A stretch of DNA of 64,000 nt from an archaeon (GCA_021807225.1 JAKAPI010000001.1:62001-126000), one strand, 5' to 3'. Counted from the first letter of the stretch, positions 8,816-17,936 are shown. Notes: generated from the letters alone by a model not told the origin. A program made the numbers and translations.

Positions 8816-9226
8816 ATGGAAGTCCACGGATACCAGATTGTCGAGGGATTGCTGTATACGAAAGAACACGAGTGGGCCAAACCGGAAGGACAGTTGGTCA
8901 AGATAGGGGTAACCGACTACGCTGCAAAAACCCTGAACGACGTCGTCTTTGTCACCCTCCCAAAGGTGGACGCGAAAGTGGAACAGTCGAAATCGATGGG
9001 CACTGTGGAGTCAATAAAGGCAGTATCCGAGGTCTATTCTCCAGTCTCCGGGACGGTAACCAAAGTCAACGGGGCGCTCGACACCCACCCTGAGCTCGTG
9101 AACAGTTCGCCATATGGCGACGGCTGGTTGGTAGAAGTGACCCCGTCGAACCTGACTGCCGAAAGGAAAGACCTCCTGGATGCTAAGGGCTATGCCGAGT
9201 ATCTAGGTAGCCTGATGTCGAAGTAG
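8816..9226 (+). CDS. gcvH: Glycine cleavage system H protein
   Basis: This 136-residue lipoyl carrier shuttles the aminomethyl group between the P, T and L proteins. The lipoyl domain has the attachment lysine K68 in GTVESIKAVSEVYSPVSG, with the usual TKEHEW near residue 15 and the NSSPYGDGWL turn near residue 97. It forms an operon with gcvT. The length is normal for the family. Confidence 0.95.
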   Translation: MEVHGYQIVEGLLYTKEHEWAKPEGQLVKIGVTDYAAKTLNDVVFVTLPKVDAKVEQSKSMGTVESIKAVSEVYSPVSGTVTKVNGALDTHPELVNSSPYGDGWLVEVTPSNLTAERKDLLDAKGYAEYLGSLMSK

Positions 9227-9236
9227 AAGAGCACGG

Positions 9237-9244
9237 TTAAAATA
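9237..9244 (+). promoter_or_regulatory. TATA box of aglB
   Basis: The sequence ttaaaata lies just after the gcvH stop and is centred 30 nt before the TTG start of the oligosaccharyltransferase gene. This suggests that aglB has its own promoter with a leader of only a few nucleotides. Confidence 0.5.
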
Positions 9245-9270
9245 GCCCGCAACTCGCTCGATTTCCAGAT

Positions 9271-11685
9271 TTGGGCATACTCGACACCATACGTTCCTTC
9301 ATGAGGCGGCCGACCGTCTCTCGAAGGGCGCTAATGACTTCGATGGTGCTCTCGATTGTGTTCACAATCGCCGTGCTGATTAGGGCCTATGCAGCGAAGT
9401 ATGGCTTCTACCTCAACGAGTTCGACCCCTACTGGGACTACTACGCTGCCCAGCACATAGTGAACCTCTTCCACGCCCAGGGGCTATATGCCGCATTCTT
9501 CGCGAACCCTGCCAACTGCGGCCCCACGGTGTTTACCGCCTGCCACACCGTGCAGGGGTACTTCTACTGGCACGACATACAGACATGGTTCCCCTACGGA
9601 AGGAATGTCGCCGCCACTTCCCAGGGCGGCCTTGAGGTTTTCGGCGCCCTGACCTTCCTTCTTGTCCACGACCTCTTCGGGGTCCCGATCACGCTCTACG
9701 ACTGGCTGATCGTCCTTCCGGTTCTGTTGGGATCGCTCACGGCCGTGCTCTTCTATTTCCTGGTGAGAAAGATCGCCGGGGACGCAGCTGGCCTGTTCGC
9801 CGCGTTGGTTTTCGCCGTATCTCCGCCCATAATCGAGAGAGGCAACCTGGGGTGGTTCAAGTCCGAGCCGCTGGCCATACTCCTGTTCGTGGCCGCGAGC
9901 TATCTGATGCTCACGGTGTTCGACAAGGAGAGGCCTTCCAGAAGCAAGGTCATGCGCGGCATCGCGTCGGGCATATTGATCGGTTATGCCAACACCGCCT
10001 GGGGAGGAGGCGACTACTTCAGCGGCGCGTTCGGACTGATCTTCCTGATCATCCCGTTCCTTAACCTCGACCTCGCAGCATTCACTCCTGCCATCACACT
10101 ATTCACCGCATTCGACCTGTTCGTAAGCGCTGTCTTCCCTAGGCCCGGAGTGGCCATAGTAACCAACCCTGTTGGGCTCGCGTTGATAGGAGGCACGGTC
10201 TTCGCGCTGGTCGGGCAGTGGGCCAAGACATGGGCCAAACCCACCGAGTACAGGTCCACCATGCTGAAGTTCCTATTCGGGTTCGGGATAGCCGGCCTTG
10301 CGCTGCTGAGCTTCGGTCTGGTGGGCGGGTTGACGTTGAGATACCTGACCGTGATAGCGCCCTGGGCGAGCGTCAACAACGCACTTGTCCGCTCGGTCGC
10401 CGAACAGGCGTCACCGACTGGGGCTGACTATTTCACTTCATATGCCATACTGTTGTTCTTTGGAATGGCCGGCGCGCTGATCGCGTTCAGGCGGCGGGGC
10501 ATTCCAATGATTTACGCGCTGATCTTCGGACTGACAGGGCTTTACTTCTCGGCCGCTTTCTCGAGGCTCCTGGTCTACTCCTCGATATCATTAGGGATAC
10601 TTGGAGGCATAGGCTTCGCCGAGCTGGCGTTCGCGATAGCGAAGCCGAGCAGCACGGCTCTGGTCAAGAAGAAGGCCTCTCCCACGTCTAGGAACGAGAT
10701 GAAGGTTGTCTTCTCCATAGCGGTCATAGCCCTGATTGTCCTGCCTGCGGGTTCCTACTGGATTCCCAACCCAATCCAGTGCACCTACAGCGGACAGCTG
10801 TTCTGCGACAACAGCCCCGCAGACTCCGGCGTCAGCCTGGTCAACGGCGCGACCATCTATTCGCGATCCGGGTTCAGCGACTGGATACAGACACTCCAGT
10901 GGGTCAGGCAGGACACGCCGACCAATTCCGTGATAATCTCTTGGTGGGACTACGGCTACTGGTTCGCTGTCATGGGTAACAGGACCACTGTCGTGGATAA
11001 CGCCACCCTCAACAGTACTAGGATAGCACAGGTCGGCCAGCTCCTGATGTCCAATGCGACGCAGGCCGCTGCGATGGCGAGTAGCATGGGTGGGGGAAGG
11101 CCTACATACGTAGCGATCTTCATCACGGGGAGCATTTTCCCGCTCACTTCTTCCGGTTCCAGCCAGCAGTACTACATACTACAGGTCCCCAGTGGTGGAG
11201 GGTTCACGGCGGGCGGCGGCGACGAGAGTAAGAAGCAATGGTTCATCCGCATAGGCGGGCTCAACGAGTCGCAATACCTCGAGTGCCCGTCCACGTCCGG
11301 CCTCACGTCAGCGGGGGGCCCGTGTCTATCGGTCGACGACTTCAACCTGACTCCGTATGCCATGCAGAACAGCCTGTTCGGACAGCTTCTCCCGTTCAAG
11401 CTGGCTGGTTACCTCTACAGCAGCGGGAGCGGAAGCAGCGCTACCATAGCGTTCAGCCAGACGTACACTTTCGGGACCGGTAACTCTCCCCCAATCGAGG
11501 CCTTCACCTATCCCAGCAGCTACAACTACCCATCGAACAGCACCGGACCGTTCAGGCTCGCATACGTGTCTCCGAGCCTTTCAGCCGCCGAGAGCGGAAA
11601 CTCTCCATGCCCCGGAAACTCCAACCTTCAGTGCTTCAACGCTATACTGATCTACCAGCTCGTCCCTGGAAACTACACTTCGTAA
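9271..11685 (+). CDS. aglB: Oligosaccharyltransferase STT3/AglB subunit
   Basis: This 804-residue enzyme transfers lipid-linked glycan to Asn in N-glycosylation sequons on the outer face of the membrane. The first 490 residues contain about a dozen hydrophobic segments and the acidic loop motif NEFDPYWDYYAA near residue 50. The signature WWDYGYW is at about residues 557-563, at the start of the external catalytic domain. The last 250 residues are Ser/Asn/Gly-rich. The start is TTG. The 3' end overlaps the convergent nop10 gene by 13 bp. Confidence 0.93.
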   Translation: MGILDTIRSFMRRPTVSRRALMTSMVLSIVFTIAVLIRAYAAKYGFYLNEFDPYWDYYAAQHIVNLFHAQGLYAAFFANPANCGPTVFTACHTVQGYFYWHDIQTWFPYGRNVAATSQGGLEVFGALTFLLVHDLFGVPITLYDWLIVLPVLLGSLTAVLFYFLVRKIAGDAAGLFAALVFAVSPPIIERGNLGWFKSEPLAILLFVAASYLMLTVFDKERPSRSKVMRGIASGILIGYANTAWGGGDYFSGAFGLIFLIIPFLNLDLAAFTPAITLFTAFDLFVSAVFPRPGVAIVTNPVGLALIGGTVFALVGQWAKTWAKPTEYRSTMLKFLFGFGIAGLALLSFGLVGGLTLRYLTVIAPWASVNNALVRSVAEQASPTGADYFTSYAILLFFGMAGALIAFRRRGIPMIYALIFGLTGLYFSAAFSRLLVYSSISLGILGGIGFAELAFAIAKPSSTALVKKKASPTSRNEMKVVFSIAVIALIVLPAGSYWIPNPIQCTYSGQLFCDNSPADSGVSLVNGATIYSRSGFSDWIQTLQWVRQDTPTNSVIISWWDYGYWFAVMGNRTTVVDNATLNSTRIAQVGQLLMSNATQAAAMASSMGGGRPTYVAIFITGSIFPLTSSGSSQQYYILQVPSGGGFTAGGGDESKKQWFIRIGGLNESQYLECPSTSGLTSAGGPCLSVDDFNLTPYAMQNSLFGQLLPFKLAGYLYSSGSGSSATIAFSQTYTFGTGNSPPIEAFTYPSSYNYPSNSTGPFRLAYVSPSLSAAESGNSPCPGNSNLQCFNAILIYQLVPGNYTS

Positions 11686-11831
11686 GCCAACGGGCTTCTG
11701 TATCTCGCATATCTGTCGTCAGGAGAGTATCTAGCGGGGTGGACGGTGACCGTCTTCGCGCCGCAGCTTGGACACTTGTCGGAGAGCGAATATCGCCCAC
11801 ACTGCGCGCACTTTAGCATCAGGCTCTTCAA
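11673..11831 (-). CDS. nop10: H/ACA RNP protein Nop10
   Basis: This 52-residue protein begins MKSLMLKCAQCGRYSLSDKC and continues CPSCG...HPARYSPDDRYARYR, the full pattern of archaeal Nop10. It has a zinc ribbon (C8, C11, C20, C23) and a C-terminal helix that bind Cbf5 in the box H/ACA pseudouridylation complex. The TTG start overlaps the aIF2-alpha stop as TTGA; an ATG 12 nt downstream is less likely. The aIF2-alpha-Nop10 pairing after S27e and L44e is a classic archaeal operon order. The C-terminus overlaps the end of convergent aglB. Confidence 0.88.
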   Translation of the reverse strand: MKSLMLKCAQCGRYSLSDKCPSCGAKTVTVHPARYSPDDRYARYRSPLAYEV

Positions 11832-12628
11832 GACGAGCCGCCGTATTTCCTCGATATCTCTCGCTTGAAGCTGTAAGCGTCGTGCTTCCCGACGCCGTCT
11901 TTGATCTTCTCCAGCACCACGTCCATCGCCTTCTCCGCCTGCTTGTAGTCGTCGGCGGTTATCCTGACCCTGTAGTGAGGCGCTCCGGCATAGGTGATGT
12001 GGACTTCGGCCGACGGTGCGTTCGCTGCGGCGAGCAACGTCTTCTTGACCTGCTCAATGCCTTCTGGAGACCTCGAGGAGACTTCGACTAGCGCGCCGAC
12101 TTCGTACCTCGGAGGGATAATCTTCTCCTCTGCTATCTCAGCAACCGCCTTCGCTTCTTTTTCTGAAAGCGCAGCAGGCGAGAGCGCCTCTGCCCCCTTC
12201 CGGGCCGCAGTCTCCAAAGCGCCATAGAGGGTGCCGAACTCTCCCTCAAGCTTCAGTCTAAGAGCTCGTTCTGCGGCGTCATCTATGCCGAGCTTCTTCT
12301 TCACCGTGTCGATGATCGCGAGAGCCCTTTCCTCTCTCTTCCACTCGATTACCTTGGCCCGCCTTTCTTCGTTGGTGACCTGCCTGAGTGAAAGGTCGAT
12401 TTCTCTCCTAGACCTGTTAACCCTGATTACTTTCAATATGAGTTTCTGCGACACTTTGGCCACCCGGTCGATGTTCCTGACCCAGCCGGTCGAGATCTCC
12501 GAAACGTGCAGGAAACCGTTGGTTCCATCGTACTGGTCGAGGTTCACATAGATACCATGGGATGTTATCTCCCTGACGGTGCAGACCACAACTTCTCCTG
12601 GGTCTGGTAGGGGCCTGTCAGCGCTCAT
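11828..12628 (-). CDS. eif2a: Translation initiation factor aIF2 alpha subunit
   Basis: This 266-residue subunit belongs to the heterotrimer that carries initiator Met-tRNA to the ribosome. It has an N-terminal S1-type OB barrel (PGEVVVCTVREITSHGIYVNLDQYDG...GFLHVSEIS), a basic helical middle domain (NRSRREIDLSLRQVTNEERR) and a C-terminal alpha/beta domain that binds the gamma subunit. The ATG start is at a normal position. It lies in the operon L44e-S27e-aIF2-alpha-Nop10. Confidence 0.95.
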   Translation of the reverse strand: MSADRPLPDPGEVVVCTVREITSHGIYVNLDQYDGTNGFLHVSEISTGWVRNIDRVAKVSQKLILKVIRVNRSRREIDLSLRQVTNEERRAKVIEWKREERALAIIDTVKKKLGIDDAAERALRLKLEGEFGTLYGALETAARKGAEALSPAALSEKEAKAVAEIAEEKIIPPRYEVGALVEVSSRSPEGIEQVKKTLLAAANAPSAEVHITYAGAPHYRVRITADDYKQAEKAMDVVLEKIKDGVGKHDAYSFKREISRKYGGSS

Positions 12629-12660
12629 ATCGAATCTGGAACCTCGGTGGTATTTGGCGT

Positions 12661-12864
12661 TTAGCCCAGCCGCTTGACGACCGCCACGTTGCGCTGGATG
12701 TAGGCTTTTCCGCCACGGCTCTCAGCTAGCTCCCTTCCGCACCCGCTGCAGCCTACGTCCTTGGACGAGTTCGAGAAGACAATCCTCTCTTCTCCACAAT
12801 CGGGACACTTCACAAGGAGGAACGAGCTCCGCGATTGGGGGATTGGTTCCCTGTCTCGCTTCAA
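12661..12864 (-). CDS. rps27e: 30S ribosomal protein S27e
   Basis: This 67-residue ribosomal protein has a CPDCG...CSGCG zinc ribbon followed by an ESRGGKAYI strand, typical of S27e. The TTG start overlaps the L44e stop as TTGA, so the two are translationally coupled. The N-terminus (MKRDREPIPQSRSSFLLVKC) matches the family's usual lead-in to the first Cys pair. Confidence 0.93.
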   Translation of the reverse strand: MKRDREPIPQSRSSFLLVKCPDCGEERIVFSNSSKDVGCSGCGRELAESRGGKAYIQRNVAVVKRLG

Positions 12865-13139
12865 GCCGCTATCTCCGCCTTCCTCAATCTGATACCGTAA
12901 GTCATCAACTCTCGGTTACACTCCTTACACTTCAGTCGGAGGGTCGCCTTCTTGGTAGTCTTGGCCGTGCGGATTAACTCTGGGAACTTCTGCCCGCCGT
13001 ACCCTCGCTTCCTTCCGGCCTGCCTTCGGGCACCCCAGGAGCCCGCTCGCTCTTTGCCCCTCTTATACAACGCGACCGAGTGCGCCGTGTGCTTGTTGCA
13101 CCAAGGGCAGTTTCTACGGATTTCCTTTGGGAATTTCAA
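12861..13139 (-). CDS. rpl44e: 50S ribosomal protein L44e
   Basis: The family pattern KEIRRNCPWCNKHTAHSV...LRLKCKECNR is clear, with two CxxC knuckles. I chose TTG at 13139, giving MKFPKEIRRN and 92 residues, the usual size. A GTG at 13172 would add an 11-residue extension, yet it sits only 9 nt from the probable TATA box at 13178-13185, upstream of the predicted transcript start. TTG 13139 also has GGTGAGAGG directly before it. This gene leads the S27e-aIF2-alpha-Nop10 operon. Confidence 0.88.
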   Translation of the reverse strand: MKFPKEIRRNCPWCNKHTAHSVALYKRGKERAGSWGARRQAGRKRGYGGQKFPELIRTAKTTKKATLRLKCKECNRELMTYGIRLRKAEIAA

Positions 13140-13177
13140 CCTCTCACCGAAACGGATTTGCCCCGGTTTCACGCGTG

Positions 13178-13185
13178 CATTTAAG
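13178..13185 (-). promoter_or_regulatory. TATA box of the L44e-S27e-aIF2a-Nop10 operon
   Basis: On the minus strand this reads CTTAAATG, and it lies just after pcna. With the usual 25-nt distance the transcript would begin near 13157, which leaves an 18-nt leader containing the GGTGAG before TTG 13139. It argues against the GTG at 13172 as the L44e start. Confidence 0.5.
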
Positions 13186-13199
13186 CTTGGCCCGCGAGA

Positions 13200-13952
13200 C
13201 TAGTCAGAAACCCTGGGCGCAAGGAAATACCACATCTTAGCGCCCTGGTCGTTGAGCTTCGTCTCAAGGCGCAGGGGCTTCTTGGTGCTGAACTCGACCT
13301 GAACGGTGTCGGTGACCCCGCCAAGCGCCTTCAGAATGCCCTGAACATAATCGATAGAGTAGGTGGCCTTGCTGTCCGCTCCCACCTTGAAATCCAGCAC
13401 ATCCGCGTCCTTGCTCCCCAAACCTATCTCCGCCTTCCCTACGTCAGATTTGCCAGAGAAGCTCAGCTTATCCTTCGTTGCCTGGACGGTGAACTGGTCT
13501 GACACGACTGAGATGTCCCCCAGGACCTTCTCAAGAATGCTCTTCGTGAGCGTAGCCTTCACGTCGAACTCAAGCTTCGGCAGCGGCGCGGCGCCTGTCG
13601 AGCTCTCGATCAGATGAATCGTGAATTCGCGCCTGTATCCGTTGCTCAGCCTGACGGCGATTGCGTCCTCTTCAGTGGAACCTATCTCCACGCTGTCTTT
13701 GGTCTCTGACCTTCCGACCAGCTTCACCAGATCTTCGACACGGACGCTGAACTTGAACGGCTTGTCGCACTCGAAAGAGGAGAAACTCGAGTTGGGCAGT
13801 GTCAGGTCTACTAGCGCCACATGTGACGGGTCCATCGCTCTGAACGACAAACCTTCACTGTTGGCCTCAAAGGTGGCTTCCTCGACGAGCGTCTTGACCG
13901 CGGCAGCGATGGCCTTCCATTCGTTGTTGGTAGCGGTCTTGGCCAGGAACAA
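13200..13952 (-). CDS. pcn: DNA sliding clamp PCNA
   Basis: This 250-residue clamp shows both PCNA repeats: an N-terminal segment ending in FRAMDPSHVALVDL, a domain link near residues 115-125, and the C-terminal KMWYFLAPRV. It tethers polymerase, Fen1 and ligase to DNA. The start is TTG at 13952, with a TATA-like element near 13980 on the minus strand, so the mRNA is likely leaderless. It lies immediately upstream of the L44e operon. One PCNA is seen here; others could exist outside the window. Confidence 0.95.
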   Translation of the reverse strand: MFLAKTATNNEWKAIAAAVKTLVEEATFEANSEGLSFRAMDPSHVALVDLTLPNSSFSSFECDKPFKFSVRVEDLVKLVGRSETKDSVEIGSTEEDAIAVRLSNGYRREFTIHLIESSTGAAPLPKLEFDVKATLTKSILEKVLGDISVVSDQFTVQATKDKLSFSGKSDVGKAEIGLGSKDADVLDFKVGADSKATYSIDYVQGILKALGGVTDTVQVEFSTKKPLRLETKLNDQGAKMWYFLAPRVSD

Positions 13953-14131
13953 GCGGAGTCAGGCTCGACCACGTCGCATTTTAAGCGTTAGGCGTTTCTT
14001 GCTCAATTTACGCTCGGCCTCGCGGAAAGTGACTCCATGGGGGTGGCGCTCGCCCGACTTTCGGAAAACACTTCTGTATGCGCACATCTCTACGGGAACC
14101 CTTATCCGAAAGGCGCAGTCCAGTGGTACCG

Positions 14132-14599
14132 TTGAGTCTGAAACTTGGCAGTTTCAAGGTGACCAGTCCGGCCTTCGGACCCTCCGGACGGATGGACAAG
14201 AAGTACGGTGGCGACGCCGGTAACCTTTCGCCTCCGCTTGCATGGAGTGGGGCACCAAAGGGGACCAAGGAGTTCGCGCTGATATGCCACGATCCAGACG
14301 CGCCCCTCCCCCACGGGTTCACGCACTGGGTCGTCTACGGGATTCCGGCAACCGTAACGAAGTTTGACGAGGGCCAGAAGCCAAATCTATTCACAGCGGG
14401 CGTGAACGGGACGGGCAAGGCGGGCTACATGGGACCTTATCCGCCCAAGGGCCACGGAGTCCATCACTACTACTTCTGGGTCTATGCGTTGGACGCAGAG
14501 CTCAAGCTCAAGCAAGGACTTGACATGGTCCAGTTGCTGGACGCAGTCTCGCCGCACATCCTCGAACAGGCTCGAATAGTAGGAACGTACGAGAGATAG
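14132..14599 (+). CDS. PEBP/YbhB-family protein
   Basis: This 155-residue member of the phosphatidylethanolamine-binding/Raf-kinase-inhibitor fold shows DPDAPLPHGFTHWVVYGIP near residue 58 and PPKGHGVHHYYFWVYALD near residue 110, which form the conserved anion pocket. I chose TTG at 14132 (MSLKLGSFKVTSPAF), which gives the normal YbhB length and sits 28 nt after cttatccg. A longer frame from 14078 would run upstream of that element. The cellular role of archaeal YbhB proteins is not known. Confidence 0.85.
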   Translation: MSLKLGSFKVTSPAFGPSGRMDKKYGGDAGNLSPPLAWSGAPKGTKEFALICHDPDAPLPHGFTHWVVYGIPATVTKFDEGQKPNLFTAGVNGTGKAGYMGPYPPKGHGVHHYYFWVYALDAELKLKQGLDMVQLLDAVSPHILEQARIVGTYER

Positions 14600-14643
14600 C
14601 CTCAGGAGTCACCGCCGGCGCAGGGGTGTCCAGGCCCCCACTG

Positions 14644-15210
14644 CTACCACCATGCGCTCATGCCTCGTTTGAGTTCTCCCAGCAGGCCAGGGGGTGGATC
14701 GAACCTCACTAGGCGTACCTTACCTACCGGGTCAGGCGCCGAGTTCATCAGAGAGGAGTGCACGTTCGCCAGGTATCGCATGACCGCTTTGGGGTCGTTC
14801 CTCCACCTCCTCTCGATGACGTCCATCTCGCTCCTTCTGTGAAACGACGGTGGAATGTCAAGCAGCGAATTGAGCATCGTCCTCGCCCTCACATCGTCAT
14901 TACACAGCACTCCGACGGTAAAGCTACAGCCGCCCTCGGCTCTCTTCTCTCCGAGATTTACGACCAGGTGGCCGCACACCAATACTCCGTCACGCGGGTC
15001 GAACTTTCTGACCATGACGTAGCACGTCGGCCCGCTGTCTCCCTTCTCGCCTGGGATGTACCAAATCCTGAACCTGTCCGCCATGGTATTCCATTCTCCC
15101 CTTGCGAGGTGCCCGATGTCGATGTCCAAGGGAGAGAAAGGGACGCCTACGACGAGCGAGAACACCTTGGCCCCCCGCCCATGAAGATAGCTTTCCAGAG
15201 GCACCCGCAC
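14644..15210 (-). CDS. Unrecognised protein
   Basis: I do not recognise this protein of about 188 residues. It looks like a mixed alpha/beta domain: an N-terminal strand KVFSLVVGVPFSPLDIDI, a central strand pair around CYVMVRKFDPRDGVLVCGHLVV, and a basic helical C-terminus. No catalytic motif or membrane segment is evident. GTG 15210 lies about 27 nt from a TATA-like GCGTTAAGTG at 15233-15242. A GTG at 15234 would overlap that element. Convergent with the YbhB gene. Confidence 0.5.
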   Translation of the reverse strand: MRVPLESYLHGRGAKVFSLVVGVPFSPLDIDIGHLARGEWNTMADRFRIWYIPGEKGDSGPTCYVMVRKFDPRDGVLVCGHLVVNLGEKRAEGGCSFTVGVLCNDDVRARTMLNSLLDIPPSFHRRSEMDVIERRWRNDPKAVMRYLANVHSSLMNSAPDPVGKVRLVRFDPPPGLLGELKRGMSAWW

Positions 15211-15287
15211 CCCCTTAGACGACCCCTCACCCACTTAACGCCCAACCCGTGGACCATCACACTGGAAGGGGGTTCCGGCCTGTCGGG

Positions 15288-16202
15288 CTATGGGAAAATG
15301 TCTAGAGGAATCATGGCGCCCACCACCCAGTTGGGGGCGTCAACGACTTCATGGATTCTTAGATCGGCGGCGACGCTGCAAAGCACGTATGCCTCCTCCC
15401 GGCCGAGCCGTTTTACCTTCGTTAGGTAGTCCAGCATGCTCCTAATGGCTTCCTTCGAGGCGCTCATCAGATCCGGAGCTACACCCAACGTCACATGGTA
15501 TCCAAGCTTCGGGACAGGAGAACCCATCGTGAAGTATCCCGGCGACGTTATGCCGGTGTTCTTCTCGAGCCTGAACCTGAACCTTGCACTTCCAGCACAC
15601 TCGATAGCGCTCACACAGACCTCGCCGTCCCCCATCGCGGCATGAAGGTCCCCGGTCGAGAACAGCGCCCCTGGGACCCACACAGGAAGCTCCAGTCTGC
15701 TGCCTGCCGTCAGGTGCTTGATGTCGAGGTTCCCGCCATGGCGTCCCGGAGGCATCACAGGAAACGCCCCTGCCTCAGGAGGAGCAACCCCCATGACGCC
15801 GCAGAACGGTCTGATTGGTATTCTGATTCCGTTTTCGAAACTGGCGTAGTCTCTGTCGCCGAGGTCCCACTTGTACAGGTACGGCTTCGTGAACTCCTCT
15901 AGCAGGCCCTCCCCGGGAACGATAACCGACCAGCCGAAGTCCCCGTTGATCACCTCCAGCACCTCGACCGACAGCGTGTCCCCCGGCTCAGCCCCTTCGA
16001 CATAGATCGGCCCCGACAGGGGATAGAGCTTCGCAGGGTCGTAACCCGGCCTTTCAGGTGGAGTGTCCCTGGTGACCTGCCAACTGCTTACATCATTTAT
16101 CTCGAAAGCTACTTCGTCTCCGGAATTGACCGATAAGACGGGTTTGTGGTCCCTGCTCCAGAGATAGTGAAATTTGTCCCTCGAAACACTATGCGAAGCC
16201 AA
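15288..16202 (-). CDS. Acetamidase/formamidase family amidohydrolase
   Basis: This 304-residue protein matches FmdA/AmdA, which hydrolyse short-chain amides such as formamide and acetamide to acid and ammonia. Visible family features are the N-terminal HYLWSRDHKPVLSVNSGDEV, the LSGPIYVEGAEPGDTLSVEVL motif, FCGVMGVAPPEAGAFPVMPPGRHGGN, the HAAMGDGEVCVSAIE segment and a C-terminal SVAADLRIHEVVDAPNWVV. The start is TTG. It lies divergent to the primase gene. A role in nitrogen or ammonia scavenging is inference. Confidence 0.9.
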   Translation of the reverse strand: MASHSVSRDKFHYLWSRDHKPVLSVNSGDEVAFEINDVSSWQVTRDTPPERPGYDPAKLYPLSGPIYVEGAEPGDTLSVEVLEVINGDFGWSVIVPGEGLLEEFTKPYLYKWDLGDRDYASFENGIRIPIRPFCGVMGVAPPEAGAFPVMPPGRHGGNLDIKHLTAGSRLELPVWVPGALFSTGDLHAAMGDGEVCVSAIECAGSARFRFRLEKNTGITSPGYFTMGSPVPKLGYHVTLGVAPDLMSASKEAIRSMLDYLTKVKRLGREEAYVLCSVAADLRIHEVVDAPNWVVGAMIPLDIFP

Positions 16203-16289
16203 ACGCGAGCGTACGACGGTGTGCTCCCCTCAAATCCCTTTCGCACGCTGGAAGACTCTTTATCTCCGCGCCTCTTTGCGGGGCGACGA

Positions 16290-17378
16290 ATGAACGATAG
16301 GACGACGGGATTCCTACGTCAAAGCTACAAAGAGTTCTATTTCAAACGCGGCGCCGAGTCGATAGAGTTCCCCGAGGAGACCGCATCCAGAGAGTTTGGC
16401 TACATCCCATTCGGGGGCGGAATGGTGAGGCACCTGTCATTCAAGAGTCCAGGCGAAGCGCTGGCAGAAGTGCTCAGGCAGTCGCCGTCATCTGTCTACT
16501 GCTCCAACGCTAGATATGAATTCCCAGCAAGGCCGATTGAAGAGAAAGGGTGGCTGGGAGCCGAACTCATATTCGACATCGACGCCACGGACATCCCCAC
16601 CCCATGCAAGAAGGGCCACGACCTCTGGTACTGCGAGAAGTGCTACGCATCGGGGAAGCTTCCACGCCCTGCGAAGTGCACAAAGTGCGGCGGTCCTGCG
16701 GTGGAGTTCCACGGGGTTTGCGAGGACTGCTTGCAGGCGGCGAAAGAACATGCCGGAAACGTTGTCAAGTTCTTGACCGAGGATTTCGGGGTCGACCTAA
16801 GTGCGATCAGAATCTATTTCTCCGGGAACAGGGGTTACCACCTCCACGTGTTCGACAGGAGGTTCGACGCCCTCGACCAGAGGGCCCGTGGGGAGATAGC
16901 AGAGTATGTGAAGGGCTCAACCCTCCCGCCTTCACAGACGATAGCCGCCACACTGCGCCGCAGACTCCCTTCCTCCCCGCAGGGGGCTGGCTGGACCAAG
17001 AGGGTGACAGGGTACGTGGCCGAGCATAACAAGAACTACGGCGGGACATTGCAAAAATTGGTCTCAGAAGCTGTGGCTTCACAACGAGCTCTGGTGGACA
17101 CCTCTGTTACAACCGACATACACAGGGTGTTCAGACTGGCAGGTACTCTCCATGGCAACACCGGGATGTCGAAGATGCGTGTGCGCTCGCTTGACGAGTT
17201 CGACCCTCAGGAAGAGCCTATCGTGATCAGCTCGAAGCCGGTCACCCTCCACGTGTCATTCCATCCTAGGTTCAGGCTCAAGCACAAAGATTTCGGTCCC
17301 TACAAGGATGAAAACGTCGAGCTTCCGACCTACGCGGCAGTCTCGATTTTAACGAGGGATATGGGGGAGGTAGTGTAA
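16290..17378 (+). CDS. priS: DNA primase small (catalytic) subunit
   Basis: This 362-residue archaeo-eukaryotic primase subunit makes RNA/DNA primers. The catalytic Asp pair D96/D98 lies in LIFDIDATD, and YFSGNRGYHLHVFD near residue 173 is the nucleotide-binding motif. A zinc knot of Cys residues (CKKGH...CEKC...CTKC...CEDC) lies between them. I chose ATG 16290 (MNDRTTGFLRQSYKEFYFKRG), the usual primase N-terminus, with tttatct about 27 nt upstream; longer frames overlap the amidase start. It is joined without gap to a GINS gene. Confidence 0.93.
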   Translation: MNDRTTGFLRQSYKEFYFKRGAESIEFPEETASREFGYIPFGGGMVRHLSFKSPGEALAEVLRQSPSSVYCSNARYEFPARPIEEKGWLGAELIFDIDATDIPTPCKKGHDLWYCEKCYASGKLPRPAKCTKCGGPAVEFHGVCEDCLQAAKEHAGNVVKFLTEDFGVDLSAIRIYFSGNRGYHLHVFDRRFDALDQRARGEIAEYVKGSTLPPSQTIAATLRRRLPSSPQGAGWTKRVTGYVAEHNKNYGGTLQKLVSEAVASQRALVDTSVTTDIHRVFRLAGTLHGNTGMSKMRVRSLDEFDPQEEPIVISSKPVTLHVSFHPRFRLKHKDFGPYKDENVELPTYAAVSILTRDMGEVV

Positions 17379-17936
17379 ATGGTCGAAACCACGATCGAAT
17401 ACCTGAAAAGACGACTTGAATCGGAGGTCCAGTCACAGGGTCTTCTCCCTCTCCCGACTGACTTCTATTCTGCAATCTCGAACTACAGTCAGAAACTGAA
17501 GCGGTCGGCCGTTTCCGGGGCCTCGGAAGTCTCGGTCCGGCTCATCGCCACGCAGGGGAGGATGCTCGAATCCATGCTTAGGCAGCTGGTCGACCTCAGG
17601 CTGAAGAAGGCGATGCAGCAGAACGCGGCGATTCAGCTCTTGCCTGAGGAGAGGTACATCTGTTCAGCAGAGCAGCGGTTCCGCAAGCGGCTTGACTCTT
17701 TTGTCGACGCCGTCTCCGGAGGCAGACCGTCGTTCGTAGAGTTCGCGAGCCTTTCCGAAACTAGGAGGAACATCACCGTCAGGTTCCTCAAAAAGGTGGA
17801 TGAATTGGTGGGGCTTGACTTGAGGCGATACGGGCCGTTCGAGGTCGAAGACGTAGCTTCCATACCTGCGGCAAACGCCGATATTCTAATCGCGGGTGGC
17901 GACGCGGTGGAAATCTACACCAGAGACGAGATGTAG
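17379..17936 (+). CDS. GINS complex subunit, Gins51-like
   Basis: This 185-residue protein begins directly at the primase stop (TAA then ATG). Most of it is alpha-helical, the GINS A domain, including MLRQLVDLRLKKAM and a long helix around residue 100. The last 35 residues (GPFEVEDVASIPAANADILIAGGDAVEIY) resemble the small B domain found at the C-terminus of Sld5/Psf1-type, Gins51, subunits. GINS links MCM helicase with Cdc45/RecJ and primase, so the operon with priS fits. Assignment rests on domain order and context. Confidence 0.75.
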   Translation: MVETTIEYLKRRLESEVQSQGLLPLPTDFYSAISNYSQKLKRSAVSGASEVSVRLIATQGRMLESMLRQLVDLRLKKAMQQNAAIQLLPEERYICSAEQRFRKRLDSFVDAVSGGRPSFVEFASLSETRRNITVRFLKKVDELVGLDLRRYGPFEVEDVASIPAANADILIAGGDAVEIYTRDEM

